Assembly: GCF_026914265.1 (NCBI RefSeq)
Contig: NC_069133.1
Coordinates: 44,551,417-44,615,416 of the forward strand
Length of the DNA stretch: 64,000 nt
Reading direction: 5' to 3'
Source: Mya arenaria
Lineage: Eukaryota > Mollusca > Bivalvia > Myida > Myidae
A model generated the notes under the pieces. The model made no database searches and was not told where the DNA came from. It saw nothing but the letters and a program-made list of their open reading frames with translations. The position numbers and the translations under genes are program-made. Below, one piece after another: positions 12,101 through 27,100 of this stretch (positions are counted from its first letter, which is position 1; every line of letters begins with the position of its first letter).

Positions 12101-15100
12101 AAGACCATTCAGAGACCTGTAAAACCAGTCAATAGATTTCAAAACCAGTCATGTGAGATAATATAATGACACACTCAAATCAGTCAAAACAAAAACCAGT
12201 CCATTCATGGACCTATTAAACTAGTCAAGGAATTGTTATTCAACCAGGCAACAGTCTACACATGTCAACCACTGAACAAGAGACCTACAAAATCGAAAAA
12301 GTATGCCAACATGGTTTTACACGAAAACCAGTCAAGAAATTCTTCCTAAACCAGTCAACAAAGTGAAAATCCAAACAAATCAGTTATTATAATGACACTC
12401 CTTAACCAGTCAGTGTCACTCTCAAAGCATTTGGTGACATGCTTTACCAATCCATGAAAGTCTTAAACCAGACTGTAACACTCAAAAACAGAAACCAGAC
12501 CATTCAATGACAAGTGAACAAAGCTAAACTAATAACCTGACTAGAAAATGACATATTAATTTAAGGACATTGTTTATTCCAAACAACTGCAATTATATTT
12601 CTTGTATTGCTTTTATCTCTCAAAATATTAAGAAAATGTAATACTACAGTAGCATAAGTGTTAAGTGGTTCCCTTTTGTCGAAGAGGACCACCATTTGAT
12701 CAGTCTTTGATGCACATTATCTTTGGAGCTGTCAAGAATCAAGCAACCTGGGAGAGATTTCTTACCAAGGAGAGGTTTTCAACAGTGCAGTACAGTGCCC
12801 AATATTGGATATTCGTATAAGAGCATTACTGATTGGTGGTCAAGTAGCACTGCATTGATTGTTGATTCACAAGAACAAGACACCACAAATTTGAAATTTA
12901 CACTTTTATATATATCTGTATTTAAATGAGAAACAAGCCCATCCAAGGAAATACCGAAAGTACTGGTATACATGGAGAAGAAATCACTGTGAAAAAAATC
13001 AGTTACATATCTAATGTTTATAGTAACTTACTCTAAGGTCTTGTGTGAAACTGTTGGAGCACTCTGTAATTAGAAGAACGATAAAAGTAAATAATAGATA
13101 AGTATTTCATTAACTTTCTTTGTTGTGATGTTTTCAATTTAATGATGCTTAACAACATGTAAATTGAGTACTACAATTATTCAGTACAAACTGAATGAAC
13201 CATGGTGTTTTGGTGTATTCAAGTATTTTATTCAAATTTCCTGATCCTAAATTCGAACAATATATTCATTTCACTAATGCTACACAACTTTAAAAGCAAT
13301 TGTATACATCTAAACTCCTTACATCATAAATTGGAAACTGAAATCAAGACTACATTTCATTCATTTTTCACAAATTTACAATTATTTTAATCAAGACGTT
13401 ACATCATAAAAAGGAGACTCCACAGTCAGATGTGGACTAGCCTGTTGACTGGCCTGACTCATCTTTGTCACAGAGAAGTTCTTTAACCGATAAGCAAACC
13501 ACTCCTGGAAAAAAAAGAATCAAGAAATAAGATAAACACAATGAAAGGGCAAAAACTCCTTACCTTACATAAAATAATGTATCTTATGCACAGCACTTTT
13601 CCTCAACACAGTCAATATGTGTATGAAGTTTGAAGTTAATACCACAAAAACATATTGAGAAAAGTAGACTAGTCCCCGGGTCTATTGCTAAAAAGCCCCT
13701 ACTACGAAGTGGCTGCATATAAAGATGTATTACATTTTCTGGTTTAACCTGAATTGATATGACACAGAATTGGATTACAACTTCCATGATAACTTCCTAC
13801 TTTGTTCAAAAAGAGAATGTACAAAACATAAGTTCACTTGTTTTTGTCTGTCCATGGTTATCATGTGACTAGTAAAGCTTTCCATTGGTTAAACAGTTAT
13901 AAATACTGATAAGAGGGTGGGTTGGCATCATATCATCCTAAGAAAGAAATACATATACCAAAATATACAATAATGTTTCAAAAAAACATTTTAGTCTTTG
14001 TTATTAATGACAGAAATTGATAGAATAAATATTTTATTTTTTTACCAATTCAATATGTAAATAAATAAAACCTGTTTTTGAAATAAAAAGTTGATTAGTT
14101 TAAACATTATTTAATTTACAAAAATTATGAAGAAAGTTATACTAACTTAAGCTAAGTCACTCTAGTTAGCATGATATTGCCCGAGAGCGTGGTCTTGAAT
14201 TTGGGGAAACAAGGGTAATCGAAGACGCCACACTTGTCTGGCTTGTTGACCATCCACCCAACTCACAAGCACCCAGACTAGGAATCAAACCCAGGACTTA
14301 TTGATGAGAAGAGAGTGCTCTAACTACTAATCTTAACAAATAACATGTATATTAAACATGGACTGACACGTTTCACATAAACCTACCAAACTCTCGTGCA
14401 CATTAGCCACTGTTCGCATCTGAGTAACATCTGTGATTATCTCATGCTGCGGAATGAATGCCTCCTCAAACGAGAGGTTTGTTATCAAGATAACGGCTTC
14501 CTTGGAGTTTAAGGCGCGCATCTCCTCCTCTGAACACACTGTTCTGTTCAGCTCATGACCGTCTGATGGCTGGAGGGACCGCCAGCTTGGTAATGATCTG
14601 AAATATTCCAGTGAAATATAAAGTATTTCTGAAAGAACAATAGTAGGTGGAGATGAAATGAACTAAAATACTTGTTTTCAAATATTAATTTATAACACTG
14701 TCCATTTTTTAGAAACATCCAAGGTCATATAAATTATACAATATCAAAATATGGGATTTGACTGGCAGATGGTAAACAACTTATGAAAGTCCTTTTCTGG
14801 CTTTCATTGCTAGCCTTAAGATACATCTAAAATATTTCAAAGTGATACAACCCCATAGATCAATAGACTAACATTATATTCCTTATTCATTTTAAATAAA
14901 AAGTCTTAGTGAATATGGTACTGTGTATATATTTCAATTTGTGAGAGTCTCTTTTTATGTTGTTTACTCTTTTGCAAGGCTTAGTATAGTATTTTTCAAA
15001 CCAAATTTTACATTGAAACTGCTACAAAGACTATCCAGAATAGTTTCAATCCAGATTTCATTGTTTACAATTAAGAGCTGAACTATTCAGGTAAACTATG

Positions 15101-18100
15101 CAGTGTAAAATGTTGCAACATAAGATATCTGTGAAATTCAGTGTTATAAATCACCTCCCTCTATATTTTATTTAGAGGTTTTAATTTTTATTAAACAAAG
15201 TTTTAAATATGCCGCAAATTGTAACTATGAATTTCTTCAAAAATAAAAATCCTCACAAAAATGAAACAATTTTCAGTATATACCTGAGGAATCGGCTTAT
15301 ATCTTCATCTTTAGCCCATGTGGCACTGATCACTCGCTTCTCATCGGCATCATACTGTACGATACCTGCACAACAACACTCACACTTTAAATTACTGCCA
15401 CCATCTTTGGTTCACAGCCACACTAAACATATTTGCTGACATGTACAGTAGCCAGCCAGTATGATGTTGGTCAGTTGCTTAATTATTTTGTAAAATCAAC
15501 CAATCAATTACTGGAGAAATCTAACTCTATGAATGGTTGGGTCATCAATCAATGGGCTTATATGAAATTAATTTGGGTCCATAATAAAGACAGCTGTCAG
15601 CTAATGTGGCTCACTCTCCAGACTCATTTTCTGGGTAAACAGGAGAGAACAAAAGAATATTCCCCTAACTAGAGCTGTCACAGGAGTGACGAATACCCCC
15701 AAATGCCGCCTGGACACAGGAATGGCAAACCATTCCTTTGAAAAGAGGCCATAACTCCAAGGTTACTGCACACTGCATCTCTTTTATCATGCATATATTG
15801 TTTTATTTAAATCTGTTGAGTAATTTAGAATTAGACTGCTGACAAGAAAAACTAGCCTTTCATGAGTTATCGTCCGGAAACCGTTTTTATATTTTTAGTA
15901 ACAGAGACCTTGACCTTGGCCCCACCAGCCCCAATATCGAACTTGACCTGTATCTTCTAATGTTACACCTGTGTACCAAAATTGTTCAAATCCGTCTAGC
16001 CTTTCATGAGTTATCGTCCAGAAACCGTTTTTATATTTTTAGTAACAGTGACCTTGACCTTGGCCCCACCAGCCCCAATATCGAACTTGACCTGTATCTT
16101 CTGATGTTACACCTGTGTACCAAAAATTGTTCAAATCTGTTAAGCCTTTCATGAGTTATCGTCCGGAAACCGTTTTCTATTTTTAGTAACAGTGACCTTG
16201 ATCTTGGCCCCACCAGCCCCAATATCGAACTTGACCTGTATCTTCTGATGTTACACCTGTGTACCAAAAAAATTTCAAATCTGTCTAGCCTTTCATGAGT
16301 TATCGTCCGGAAACCATGAAAACCGACCGACCGACCGACCGACCGACCGACCGACCGACCGACCGACAAGCTCACTCCTATATACCCCCTCAAACTTCGT
16401 GTGTGGGGGTATAATTAAGACGGAACCCATGATCTCTTGGGTGAGAGGCGAACACATGTAACGCTTGACCACAACATTATCATACATACTAGACTATGGC
16501 CAACCTTGATATGAAATGGTACAATCTTTGTTTTTGCGATACATGAAGAAGACTTCATGACAATGGAAAACATTGGCCATATCTTATCATAATCAACGAT
16601 CATGTCGCATCATGTATCCTTTATTCTTGGTTGTAATGAGATTCATTTTGAAACAAAGGTTTGACTGGAATTTTTACTCTAAGCCTGTTTGGGATTAAAA
16701 GTTTAATCTTAGATTTTATTTTTCACACTCACTTTACATTCAATTAAAATCTGTGATCGTACGTCATTTTGCCATACGCTCTTTGATAAGATGAGCCCTA
16801 TATAACTGTACTGAAAAATGATTACATTTCATACACTGGAAATAATTGACCCTTAAAATGCTGCATATCTTGAAGAAACAAGGTCTCTAAATTGTTAACT
16901 TATAGGATCATGCTCAAGTCCATCAGTACTGATGTCCATTTTGAGTGGCCATGAGAATGTGCCCCTGGCGGGGATCAAACCCACAACATCTTGGGTGAGA
17001 GACAGACAAGTTCACGACTAGAAAACTCTGAGCATAATTTACATACCTCTATATGCATTGTGACATGTATCCCTATATCCCCGAAGGACGTTACAAATCA
17101 TGTTGAGGAAATGGTCAGCATAGTCCGGCAGTTCAGTCATAAGTTCTTTCAGCTCCAAAACACTCTTATCTACAGTCACAGTACTCTGGGGAGAGAATAC
17201 CATGAAATAATTACTATTCAAAGTTGTGTATACTATATATATCTCATGTTTGATGTAAATGGACATTTAAAAGACTATCTTGAAAATGGGGCAGATGGTA
17301 AAAATACAAGTATGTTTTAGGAAGGCTTTTACGACCAATGAGTTAACATTCATAATTGTTTTCTGCAAAACTTTTAACTACTGAAATATGGAATAAGCCT
17401 CTAAAATGGAAAAAGTACTTAACTTTTTAAAGCTTGATATTTTAATATATATTGTTACATTCTTAGTTTTAAATATTTAGGAGTAATTCTCTGCTAAGCA
17501 CGTAAAACACATGAGAAATAAAAAATCCAAACAGACACAAATAACAGTGCCTCAAAGTGACAATTGAATTTAGCTGAATTTCTATACAACAATTAGATTA
17601 CTGACCTGCAGTAAAGGTCTTGGTACACCAAGTTCTTTCTGAGTTTTGTGGTCAATCACATTGCGGAGAGCATCAAAACCTGCAGAGACAGACAAACGGG
17701 TGAATATAATAATAGCAACTAGAGTAATAAACAATAGCGCTGCAGAGAGAACGCCAATGCTGGCCTGTTGTTCTTTCTGCAGTCAAACAATGGGCAAAAC
17801 TCGACAATTATTTAGTCAGAGTTATGGCCTACCTACACATGTGCGTAATGTCTCAGGCAACTTGTCAGTTGTGTACCAAGGTTAATTAAATATATTTTAA
17901 CATTTTTAGAGTTATGGCTAATGAATCAAGTTTTTGCACAACAACACCGACAACAACAACACCAAGGCTATGACAATACCTCACTACTTTCTTTTTGTAA
18001 ACCAGATAAGTTTAAATGGGCATGCTCATTTGGCTGATAGGAACATGGAAATGAAAATCAGAAGAAAATGCACCGAATTCACTATTAATATTTGGAATGT

Positions 18101-21100
18101 TCCCTTACTAAGAAGAATTGTCCATAAGCGTAACAAATCGTACTATAACTGTTCTGTACCATTTTTTTTCAACAATCATACTAAGTATTTCCTTGTAAAA
18201 CCAATAATAAATGTAAATGATCCTACTAGCCAAATGAACTTGATGATTTCATACTTTTCTGGATATTTCCAGTATATAATACATAAGCAACTAACACAAT
18301 TACTATGTAACACAAACACAAATTTGAATTAGAGTATAATGTACATGTACTCATAAAGTAATCATTTTCTTTTAGATACATTTATGATATTATGATATAC
18401 AGACAATGGAAGTATACCAATCATTCAAAACATTAAGGCATGCTTCCAATGCTTCATGCTAATATATTATACAAATGCAAAGAAATCATTCAAGAAAACA
18501 AAAACTATGTGTTTAGGACATAGTGGACAATATTTTGGCAAGGATAATCAGTAACTACACTGATTTAGATTTAATATACAGATTTGTAACAAGAAATGCC
18601 CCAATGCAACAAAACCTGGTCTTTAATGATTGACAGAAGAATTTAGTTTCAACTGTTTTTCTATTTTAAGTAAAAGTGACATTTACCTTGAATATAGGGG
18701 CCCCAAACACAATCCCATGAAAAGTATCCATTAACTCATCCTATATACCAAGTTTGGTCACAATATGTCAACCCTTACTTAAGTTATTCAGTATGTTTAC
18801 TAACAGTAACCCCAACCTTGATCCTAGGGGCCCCACATGCAAACCAATGAAACAATTTCTATATACCAAGTTTTGTCACAATATGTGAACCCTAACTAAA
18901 ATTATTCGATACAACAGGTGAATTTAACGCTGCCCGCCCTCCAGAATGCCAGCCTGCCCAAACTCTGATGTATGTCAAGCTAAAAACCAGGTTACTCTTT
19001 GTGAAAACCTGATTAAAAATACCTTTATTTAAAGACTATTTAACAGTGATTTATCAGTCATATAAGTAACATACCCAAGTATTTCGGATGTAGTTTGAGC
19101 ACAGTCTGACAGATATTAGCTCTGTGCTAACGATCAGTTGATATATGCTACTAATTAATAAGGCAACCACCTGTACTCGAAACTCTTACTCACTGGATTT
19201 GGGCGATGTAAAAACTGTAACTATTCAATGCTTGATAACCTAAACTTTTTTTCAAAACAGTGGTAAGGGTATAATAAATAATTACAAGCTGGGTAGATGT
19301 GCCTATTATGGAAAACAGAATTCAGTTCATTGGATGCAATATTGGTTTTATCCTTACTGGTATTATAAACTTCAATCTCAGGATATTAACAATATGGGCC
19401 ACATCAGGGGTTTTGGTCTTAAGACAAAATTTTCCTAAATAATTATTTTATAACATATTTTTGTAGATCTTTCAAGAAACACTCCGAAAACCGTTACATT
19501 AACAAAAGTTATAAGCAAATGAACATGGTAGGCCAACATTAAAATTTAACATATATTTTTGCATCACACATAACTTATATTGTATTGTTGCTGCTTGAAG
19601 TATTATCTAAAAATCGTATATATCATATCAACTCTTTTCGGCAAAAATCAACACAGCATTACTTATATTCTCAAGATCTAAGAGGTCACATGCCATATAA
19701 GGCTCGGGTATCATGCGTTAGGTAGTATGTAACCTTGGTTAGTCACAACGGCCCACTCTCTCTGACAACACAGTAAGTCAAAGAAAGAGTCGCGACGCTC
19801 ATTTGCTGAAAAAAGTGCCCAACAAAATAATTCACATTATATCTGGATAAACAAATTTTAAACGAATTTATATAATACTAGCAAGTTGAAGTTTTATAAT
19901 CCAAATCATACATATCATAGTCAGCAAACCTGGTATTTTATTCCCTTTATACTAAATTAGTACTGTGGGGAATTGATGGACAAAATTTCATATTTATGGA
20001 TGTAACTAATATAGGGGAGAAAACTTTTGATTATCCCATGTGTCAATTTAATACTCTTCAACTAAGAAGATTAACTGTGGCATCTTTCTGGGAAGTGATA
20101 CTTATGCACCAGTCATTTGTAAAGCCAACCCCGGCTAAAATCCCCACCCTGCGGCGATGAACTGATGGCAAAATCCCCGCCAAATGCCCCTGCACCCAAG
20201 GGACCTTAGGTTAGGCCCATTCCCCGCTATATTTTGTGCACCGCATTCAGCTTGCACTGCGGGGCCACCTGAAAGGTAAAAACACGGCCCATTTCCCCAG
20301 CTATCCCCAGTATACCCCCCGACCTGGGGGGGGCCGTGGTTACAATTGACTGGTGCATTATAATAGAAAAGAACACACACAGACTGTAATTTCATTGGCT
20401 AAGGTTCTGAAAAGGTACCCACACTTCATCTATCATCTTCATCCATGATTCTGTCTCATTAATTATTCATGATAATGAGATTTCCTAGCTAAATGTCCCA
20501 TGGTACTGAATGAAGCAAAGGTGTAACAGTTTACCGGGTATATCCGACAAGGCATACCTATGTGTTAGTACAAACATGATGCAATAATGTAAATGACAAT
20601 AAAAACATTCATAAAATGTTAGCTTAATAGTTAAAAAATAATGAAAAGTATGTACTTTCAAAGATAAAAAGACTGAGGCCACAAATAAATAGTTTGTTTG
20701 GCATTTCCTGACAAACTAACAAAAAACATATAATACCAGGATATTAGCCTCTCTGTTGGTCATCGATTTGCTTTATTTTTGATTTCGTAATCAGGGAGTT
20801 AAAATGGAATGTCCTCCCTATACAAAACTCAAAATAGGGGTAGGCAAATGCTAAACAAACTTTATTAAGCCTTAGTTTGATCATTCAATAGTAATAAATG
20901 TAAGAAAAAAAGTGACAGTGTATACTTGTGTGCTAGATATTATTTTTGAAAATACTTATAAATAAATAAATTATTTAAAGAATCAAATCTGTGTATACAA
21001 CAGCCAACAAACCAAAGATAAAGGCTTATGGAGAAATACCAACAACAGCAACAGGTTCATCATCATCAGCAGTAATAACAACAATAACACTTACTTTCTT

Positions 21101-24100
21101 CCTCTTCATCAACTGAGGTCAAAGTAAGGTCAAATTGTATTCATGAATTTTTAAGCACCTTTTGGGGGGGTTTTGGGGGGTTTACATTTTCTTTTTAAAC
21201 ACTGGCATTTCAAAACTTTGCTAAACATAATTATAATTCTATCAATTTCAGACAGTGAAATTAAGGTATTTTTTGTTCAAAAGAGTTAAAATATTGCATT
21301 TTTCTTTTTAAAACAATAAATATGCAATTTAAACATTGACATATTGTATGTACTGCATGGTGTTCACAGGAATCCTCAAAACCCCTCAATTTTTTGTTCC
21401 CAATAACATTTTTTTCAAGAACTGTGTGGCAATATACTGCTGAACTGTCTCATATCCTTTAATTTTTCATTGACGAATCCCATAATAATCTAGATGACCA
21501 TGAAGTGGCTGTGTCCACTGCTGGAAGGCCTATTTGTTCTAGTAAAGGTAAACATGACCTTTGACCTACTGACCCAAAAATCAATAGAGGTCATCTTATT
21601 ACCATAATCAATGTGCAGACCAAGTTTGAAGATTCTTTAACAAGTCATTTTAAAGTAATTGATCTGAAACAAAAGTGTTACTTCACCACCGCAGAAAACA
21701 GACAATACCTCAACTGAGATTTATATAGACTTTGTAAAAAGTCTCGTAAACACCAGCAACATTCTACGTATAAATAGAGCAAATGTTTCAAAGTAAAGTT
21801 CAAAATAATTCTCAGGCTATTTCAGGGCATTTTTTATTCTCAGCACAGACTGAGACATTTAATGTTTAATATATTTCATCGCTGCTGATAATTAATTGCA
21901 GGACAAGCATTTCATGAACAATCTACATAAGAAAAGATAACTCTTTTGTCATATTTTACCCTAGTCTTCTACCCACCTTTTGTAGCAATATCAATGTTGT
22001 TGGACACCACATAGTGAACATGACCCAGGTAGATTTTCTCCACAAATTCAGTCAGAAACTCATGAAGGCTTGAAGTCCTGGGTGAAAAAGAAAGCAAATA
22101 TTGTTATTATTACCATTGATTAACGTAGGTTTGTATTCTATTTCTCAATTATTTATAGAAATTCTAATTTAATATTTTCTTGTCTTCTGCCTGTATTATG
22201 AAACTATTTTCAATTATCTTATTTAAAGAGGAATATAAAATTTCATCCATGTCATTTTTAAGAGTTTATCAATGGAAAATTGTATTATTTCATCTATGAC
22301 TTTTTCAAGACTTCATCCACAGACATTTTTATTTTTCATCCCTGATTTTATCAAGACTTTATCCATGGTAATTTCTATTATTTCATCCATAACTTGTTCT
22401 TAATAATTTATCCATGGAAATTTCAATTATTTTATCCATAAGAAAAGGAAGCCTCACCCTGGCGATAGCCCTGAAGATGATTCTATTTCTCTGATAAATG
22501 CCTGCAAGTTTTTGTAAATTGCTGAAAAACACAATAAGTAATGGATTGAATGTACGAATGTTGGGTTTTGTCAGAGAATTTAGATAATGTATGGATGTCA
22601 AATGGAAATCACATTCAGGATTTTATTTGCAACACATTTAAATCTAACATACAACATAATTGACAATTCTTTTATTTGACAAATTAGTAAAGTAATTATG
22701 TTGTCAATCAAATATAAACAGTTGACCTATTATAAGATTATACTCGTATTTGTAAATATATAAATAAAATCACATGGTAACAATGAATTAATGGAACAAA
22801 ATAACCATGTAGCGAAGGCCAATGCTCTTCAGTTGTTTTCAGTCTAAAAGGGGCACAACTCAACAATAATTTAAGCTAGAATAATGGGCCTTGGTGTATT
22901 TGTGTGTATTGTCTGCAGAAACAGGTGTATCAAAGTTCATTTGAATGGCTTCAACGCAATTTATGTTATGGCTAATGATAAGCTTTTTGTACACCGATAA
23001 CGCCCCTGGCCACAAGTCTATCACAATATCCCAGACATGTGAACTCTACCAGTGGTAGGTAAAATCTACTTAAAACAATCTTTAGTTTTCACAAGCCAGA
23101 CCTAATATTCCTCCTTCTTTCTAAATAAAAAACAACAACATTTGACAAGACCCTGAACTAGGACATATTTAAGACGTATTATCCGAAAATAGTAACAACC
23201 ATCAACTGTTTGTTTACATTGTATCAATTATTGTTTTGACTTTTAATTCAAGGGATTTAGAAATTCTACCGCTTTTGAACCCAATCTACTGACTTGGTGA
23301 CCTAAATCTACCTCTCCAATATTGCCAAAGGTTCATATGTCTGATACCCTGACTGTTAATAGCATTAAAACTATGATCATACCTTTGATATTATCCACAG
23401 ATGGTTTACACACAAACACATGCTTCGGAGCATCCACATGAATGTTTCCTCCCCCAAACAGCTCACTCTGAAACATAAACAATGATTGGGTCTCAGATCC
23501 TCTATCTGTTGCATATGATCAAAAGGACTCAGTGCAATTCAGTTAAATTGAAGTCTGCCCTAGTTATTAAGGAGCTTTTCAAAGAAAAGAATCTATTGAA
23601 ACAATGTCCACATGATGTTTGTATTATGTTTGAGTAAGTCACAGTTTTACATCCTTTTGATTGGTTTAACAGTTGTGATCGGTGTCACATCAATTGTGTC
23701 TGCATGAATCAAAGCTGAAAAATTATAAAAGCTAAATGTAATTGAATGACAAACTTAATCGCAAAATTCTACTCCAGTTCACTTAATTATTCAAATTTTA
23801 AGAAAAGATATGTTTTTCTGATTAAAAGTAATAGTTTTTACCATCGCATAAGAGAATAAACATAGTAAAGAAAAGCTTTAAATATTTAGTTTTGTGTAAC
23901 CTACATCAAACTGCCGCGTGTCTTCTACATAGCTGTTGGTACTGAGAGCGTGAATAGATGCGTCAAATCGGAACAGCGAGACCTGAAAACATCATATATA
24001 TTATGTCTTTACCATGCTTGGAGCTTAAGGTTTGTTTATGTATAAATTTATATATATACTTAATAAATGTACACATGTACACAAGCTTTTGATCCAATTT

Positions 24101-27100
24101 TATTACAGATAAATTGCAAAGTCAGATTTAAACTGAGATTAAGCAGTAGTCTGTTTTCAGGGCAGTTACCTGCATAAAACAACAAAACGAGCCTCTGAAA
24201 ACACAGCTTTCGGAGCTTGGTAGTATAAGGGATACAACAATTCAGGTCATTTCAAATTATTTTCTTCAATGCAGCTATTAAGACAACATCTTGGATATCT
24301 AAATACTTGAAGAGGACAAACAATAAAACAACCAAGTGAATTGTTACACAAATTGCAGGTGCACCATTCCAATGTTGATCAATTACAATAAAGTTCCATG
24401 AGTATGTGTCCAATACCTTTCAAGGTTTGTGCTACACAATATTTTCAGGGACAAAACACAATGGGACATGATGGATGCAATTCGTATAAAGCTCTCAGAT
24501 ATATTAATATGGGGGATAAAAATCAAGTGACATGATGCTGCCTTAATACCCAGTATCATACCAACTGACCTTCTTAGGTTTCTCCCGGCGTTTCTTTGCA
24601 AAATACACGCCAATGTCTGTGTTGGGGTCATCAAAGGAGCTGGGGGCCGTCTGACGAGATTTTTCTGTGTTCCGAATATCCAGATATTCATTCAGCAACA
24701 ACTGGATCTGAAGAGTTAATTTATTCTCCTTCATTTTATATCTATTGTGAAGATATTTATCACTCACATGTTTATGTCATGGTAATAAACAAGTATAAGT
24801 GGAGTTATTTTTGCAATGTATGAGGACAAGGGAATTTCCCATGTGGAGTTCAAACCCACAACATCTTTCGTGAAAGGTGGACATCTATACCACTAGACTA
24901 TTTTTACAACTCTTGATATACATGTCTATGCCGAAAATGTAATAAACTTAAACAAACAAGAGCATTGGTTAGGGCAGCCAGAGGTTTGTTTTTTTTTTTA
25001 ACAGAATGGTGAAATGCTGCAAGAAATGAAAAAAAAACTTGGAAATAATGATCAAACAATGTTAATGGCTTACGTTTTTTCTCAAAGAATGTTACATTAC
25101 AAAAGTTACAGATATATCACATAACAAGACTATCACGATTTGGAAGTTAATGTGTCGTACCACAGCCTGAATCTTGGACCACACATCTTTCATCGTGTAC
25201 ATGTGTTCAGGCCTGATGTACACGCCAGAATTCTGGAAGGAAAACAATTTGTTATTGTTACAACATTTGCACCACTAGCCTCACGATAATTCTAACTTTA
25301 ATGACAAAGCCTTCCTCACAAAATATATATTTCTTTTCATATTTCATATAATATTATAATTACCCTATGGGCTACTAGTCAAACGATTTCCTTAAATTAG
25401 ATTTGACCGTATATTAATAATAAAATAAAAGTGTTGGACTACAGCAACATGCAATACTTTATGAAAATATAGACTCAATTATTTAGTTTAAACTGTTATG
25501 CAACATTATTCAAATAACTATCATTTTTTCACATATTAAAAAGATGATGTCCAATGTCAAATATCATAGTGATTTTCTCCCTCTGGGCACTGGATTTGGT
25601 AAATATGGACAAATTATTGAAATCAGGTAAAAAAGGTTCAGAAAGCAGGATATAATGCACATAACAATCATGTTTAAATTCTCATCGTTATAAATAATAT
25701 AAACAAACTTTCTTTTACCCAAAACATAAGAAGTTTATACGTATAAGAGACAGCTGTGATTTAAATAAAACATTCCCCTATTTTTCAAAGAAACTTTTGA
25801 ATTTTAAAGTGTTCACCCAACAATCTGAACGTCTTTCATTTACAGTCATCATTAATTTATTCTGGCCCTCAAGACAAATGCAAATTTTATTTTTTATTTT
25901 ATTTTTGCGCTGTAAAGTTCAAAGCATGCTTGATCTAAGTTAAAACAAGAAATTGAAAATTATTGCTATCTCAAGCCTTGGAAAAAAAGAAATCATCACA
26001 AAATAAGATATCCATGCCAACAGAATCATGCCTGATATCGCAAACTTTAATCACAACATTTGGCATTCTCTAAGTGAAAAAGAGACATTCCCATGATTTA
26101 TTACAACATAAACGTGAACATTCTCATATCAACAGCAATGATTTGCACATACTCAACCAAAATTTAAAACAAACTAAAGGAATCAATGCTATGAAAAGTT
26201 CAGTCGAAGCTTTGCTTATAATGCTCACAGGGAATTTACTACAAATCAATAGCGAAACTTAACAACCACATGTCTGAAATTCAGACACACTGGTGTACGA
26301 ATAAAAGGTAAATATTACTTTTTAAAACTCATATAACTTTAGACTTAAATAAATACTTCTCCAGATTACATTATGGTCTAAATTTCAACCCAATGAAATC
26401 GCTAGTTATGCTGAGTTTACTGACTGATTCAGTAAGAACAAATTGTATAAAAACTTAATGACTAAGAAGGGCAGAGTGAACAATCCTTGCTCCACCCTTC
26501 TTGATCATTAAAATTTTACACCATTTGTTCCAACTATTACAAAGCACTGCACTCTGGCCATGGGAAAACATATTCATGTGCTGGGGTCATTATATTGGTA
26601 GTAATAATCAGGTAAGATAAAACATCAAATTCAAGGAATGGAAAATAATACTGGACTACTCAATAGTTTGAAGGCAGTGTAATCAGGAAAATATACATTA
26701 ATTCAGGCATTTAATACTAAAAACACTGGAAAAACGATTGTATAAACAGGTATGAACAGTTACTTCATTTGAGAGACAAAACAAAATTATAACGGTACAA
26801 TATAAAAGTGTCATTATTAAAACATTTCGATCCATGAGGTTGTATTTGACTCGATTTTTGTGAATTCAGATTTTATCAGGCACTAATTGAGTGCAAGAAA
26901 ATCTACAAAAATCAATGAGAACTAGATGCCAAATGGCGACATGTCGAGCCTGTTAAAGAAGATACATCCCAGACAGGGTTCAGGTTCAGTTCGGATGGAC
27001 TAACGCATGCATGGAGGCTCACAAATACATAGAACCACCATTGTGACAACTATGTCTTGCTCACCGCACGCGGGCTCGACAATATATCAACCTAACATTT

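Noticed and set aside
16031..16393. Minus-strand frame with [10 protein letters not shown] repeats
   Set aside because: Translation of (GACC)n and the adjoining array, not a gene.
17934..18332. 132-codon plus-strand open frame
   Set aside because: Asn/Ile-rich, overlaps the interspersed repeat at its start, lies antisense in an EXOC4 intron, no motif and no splice context.
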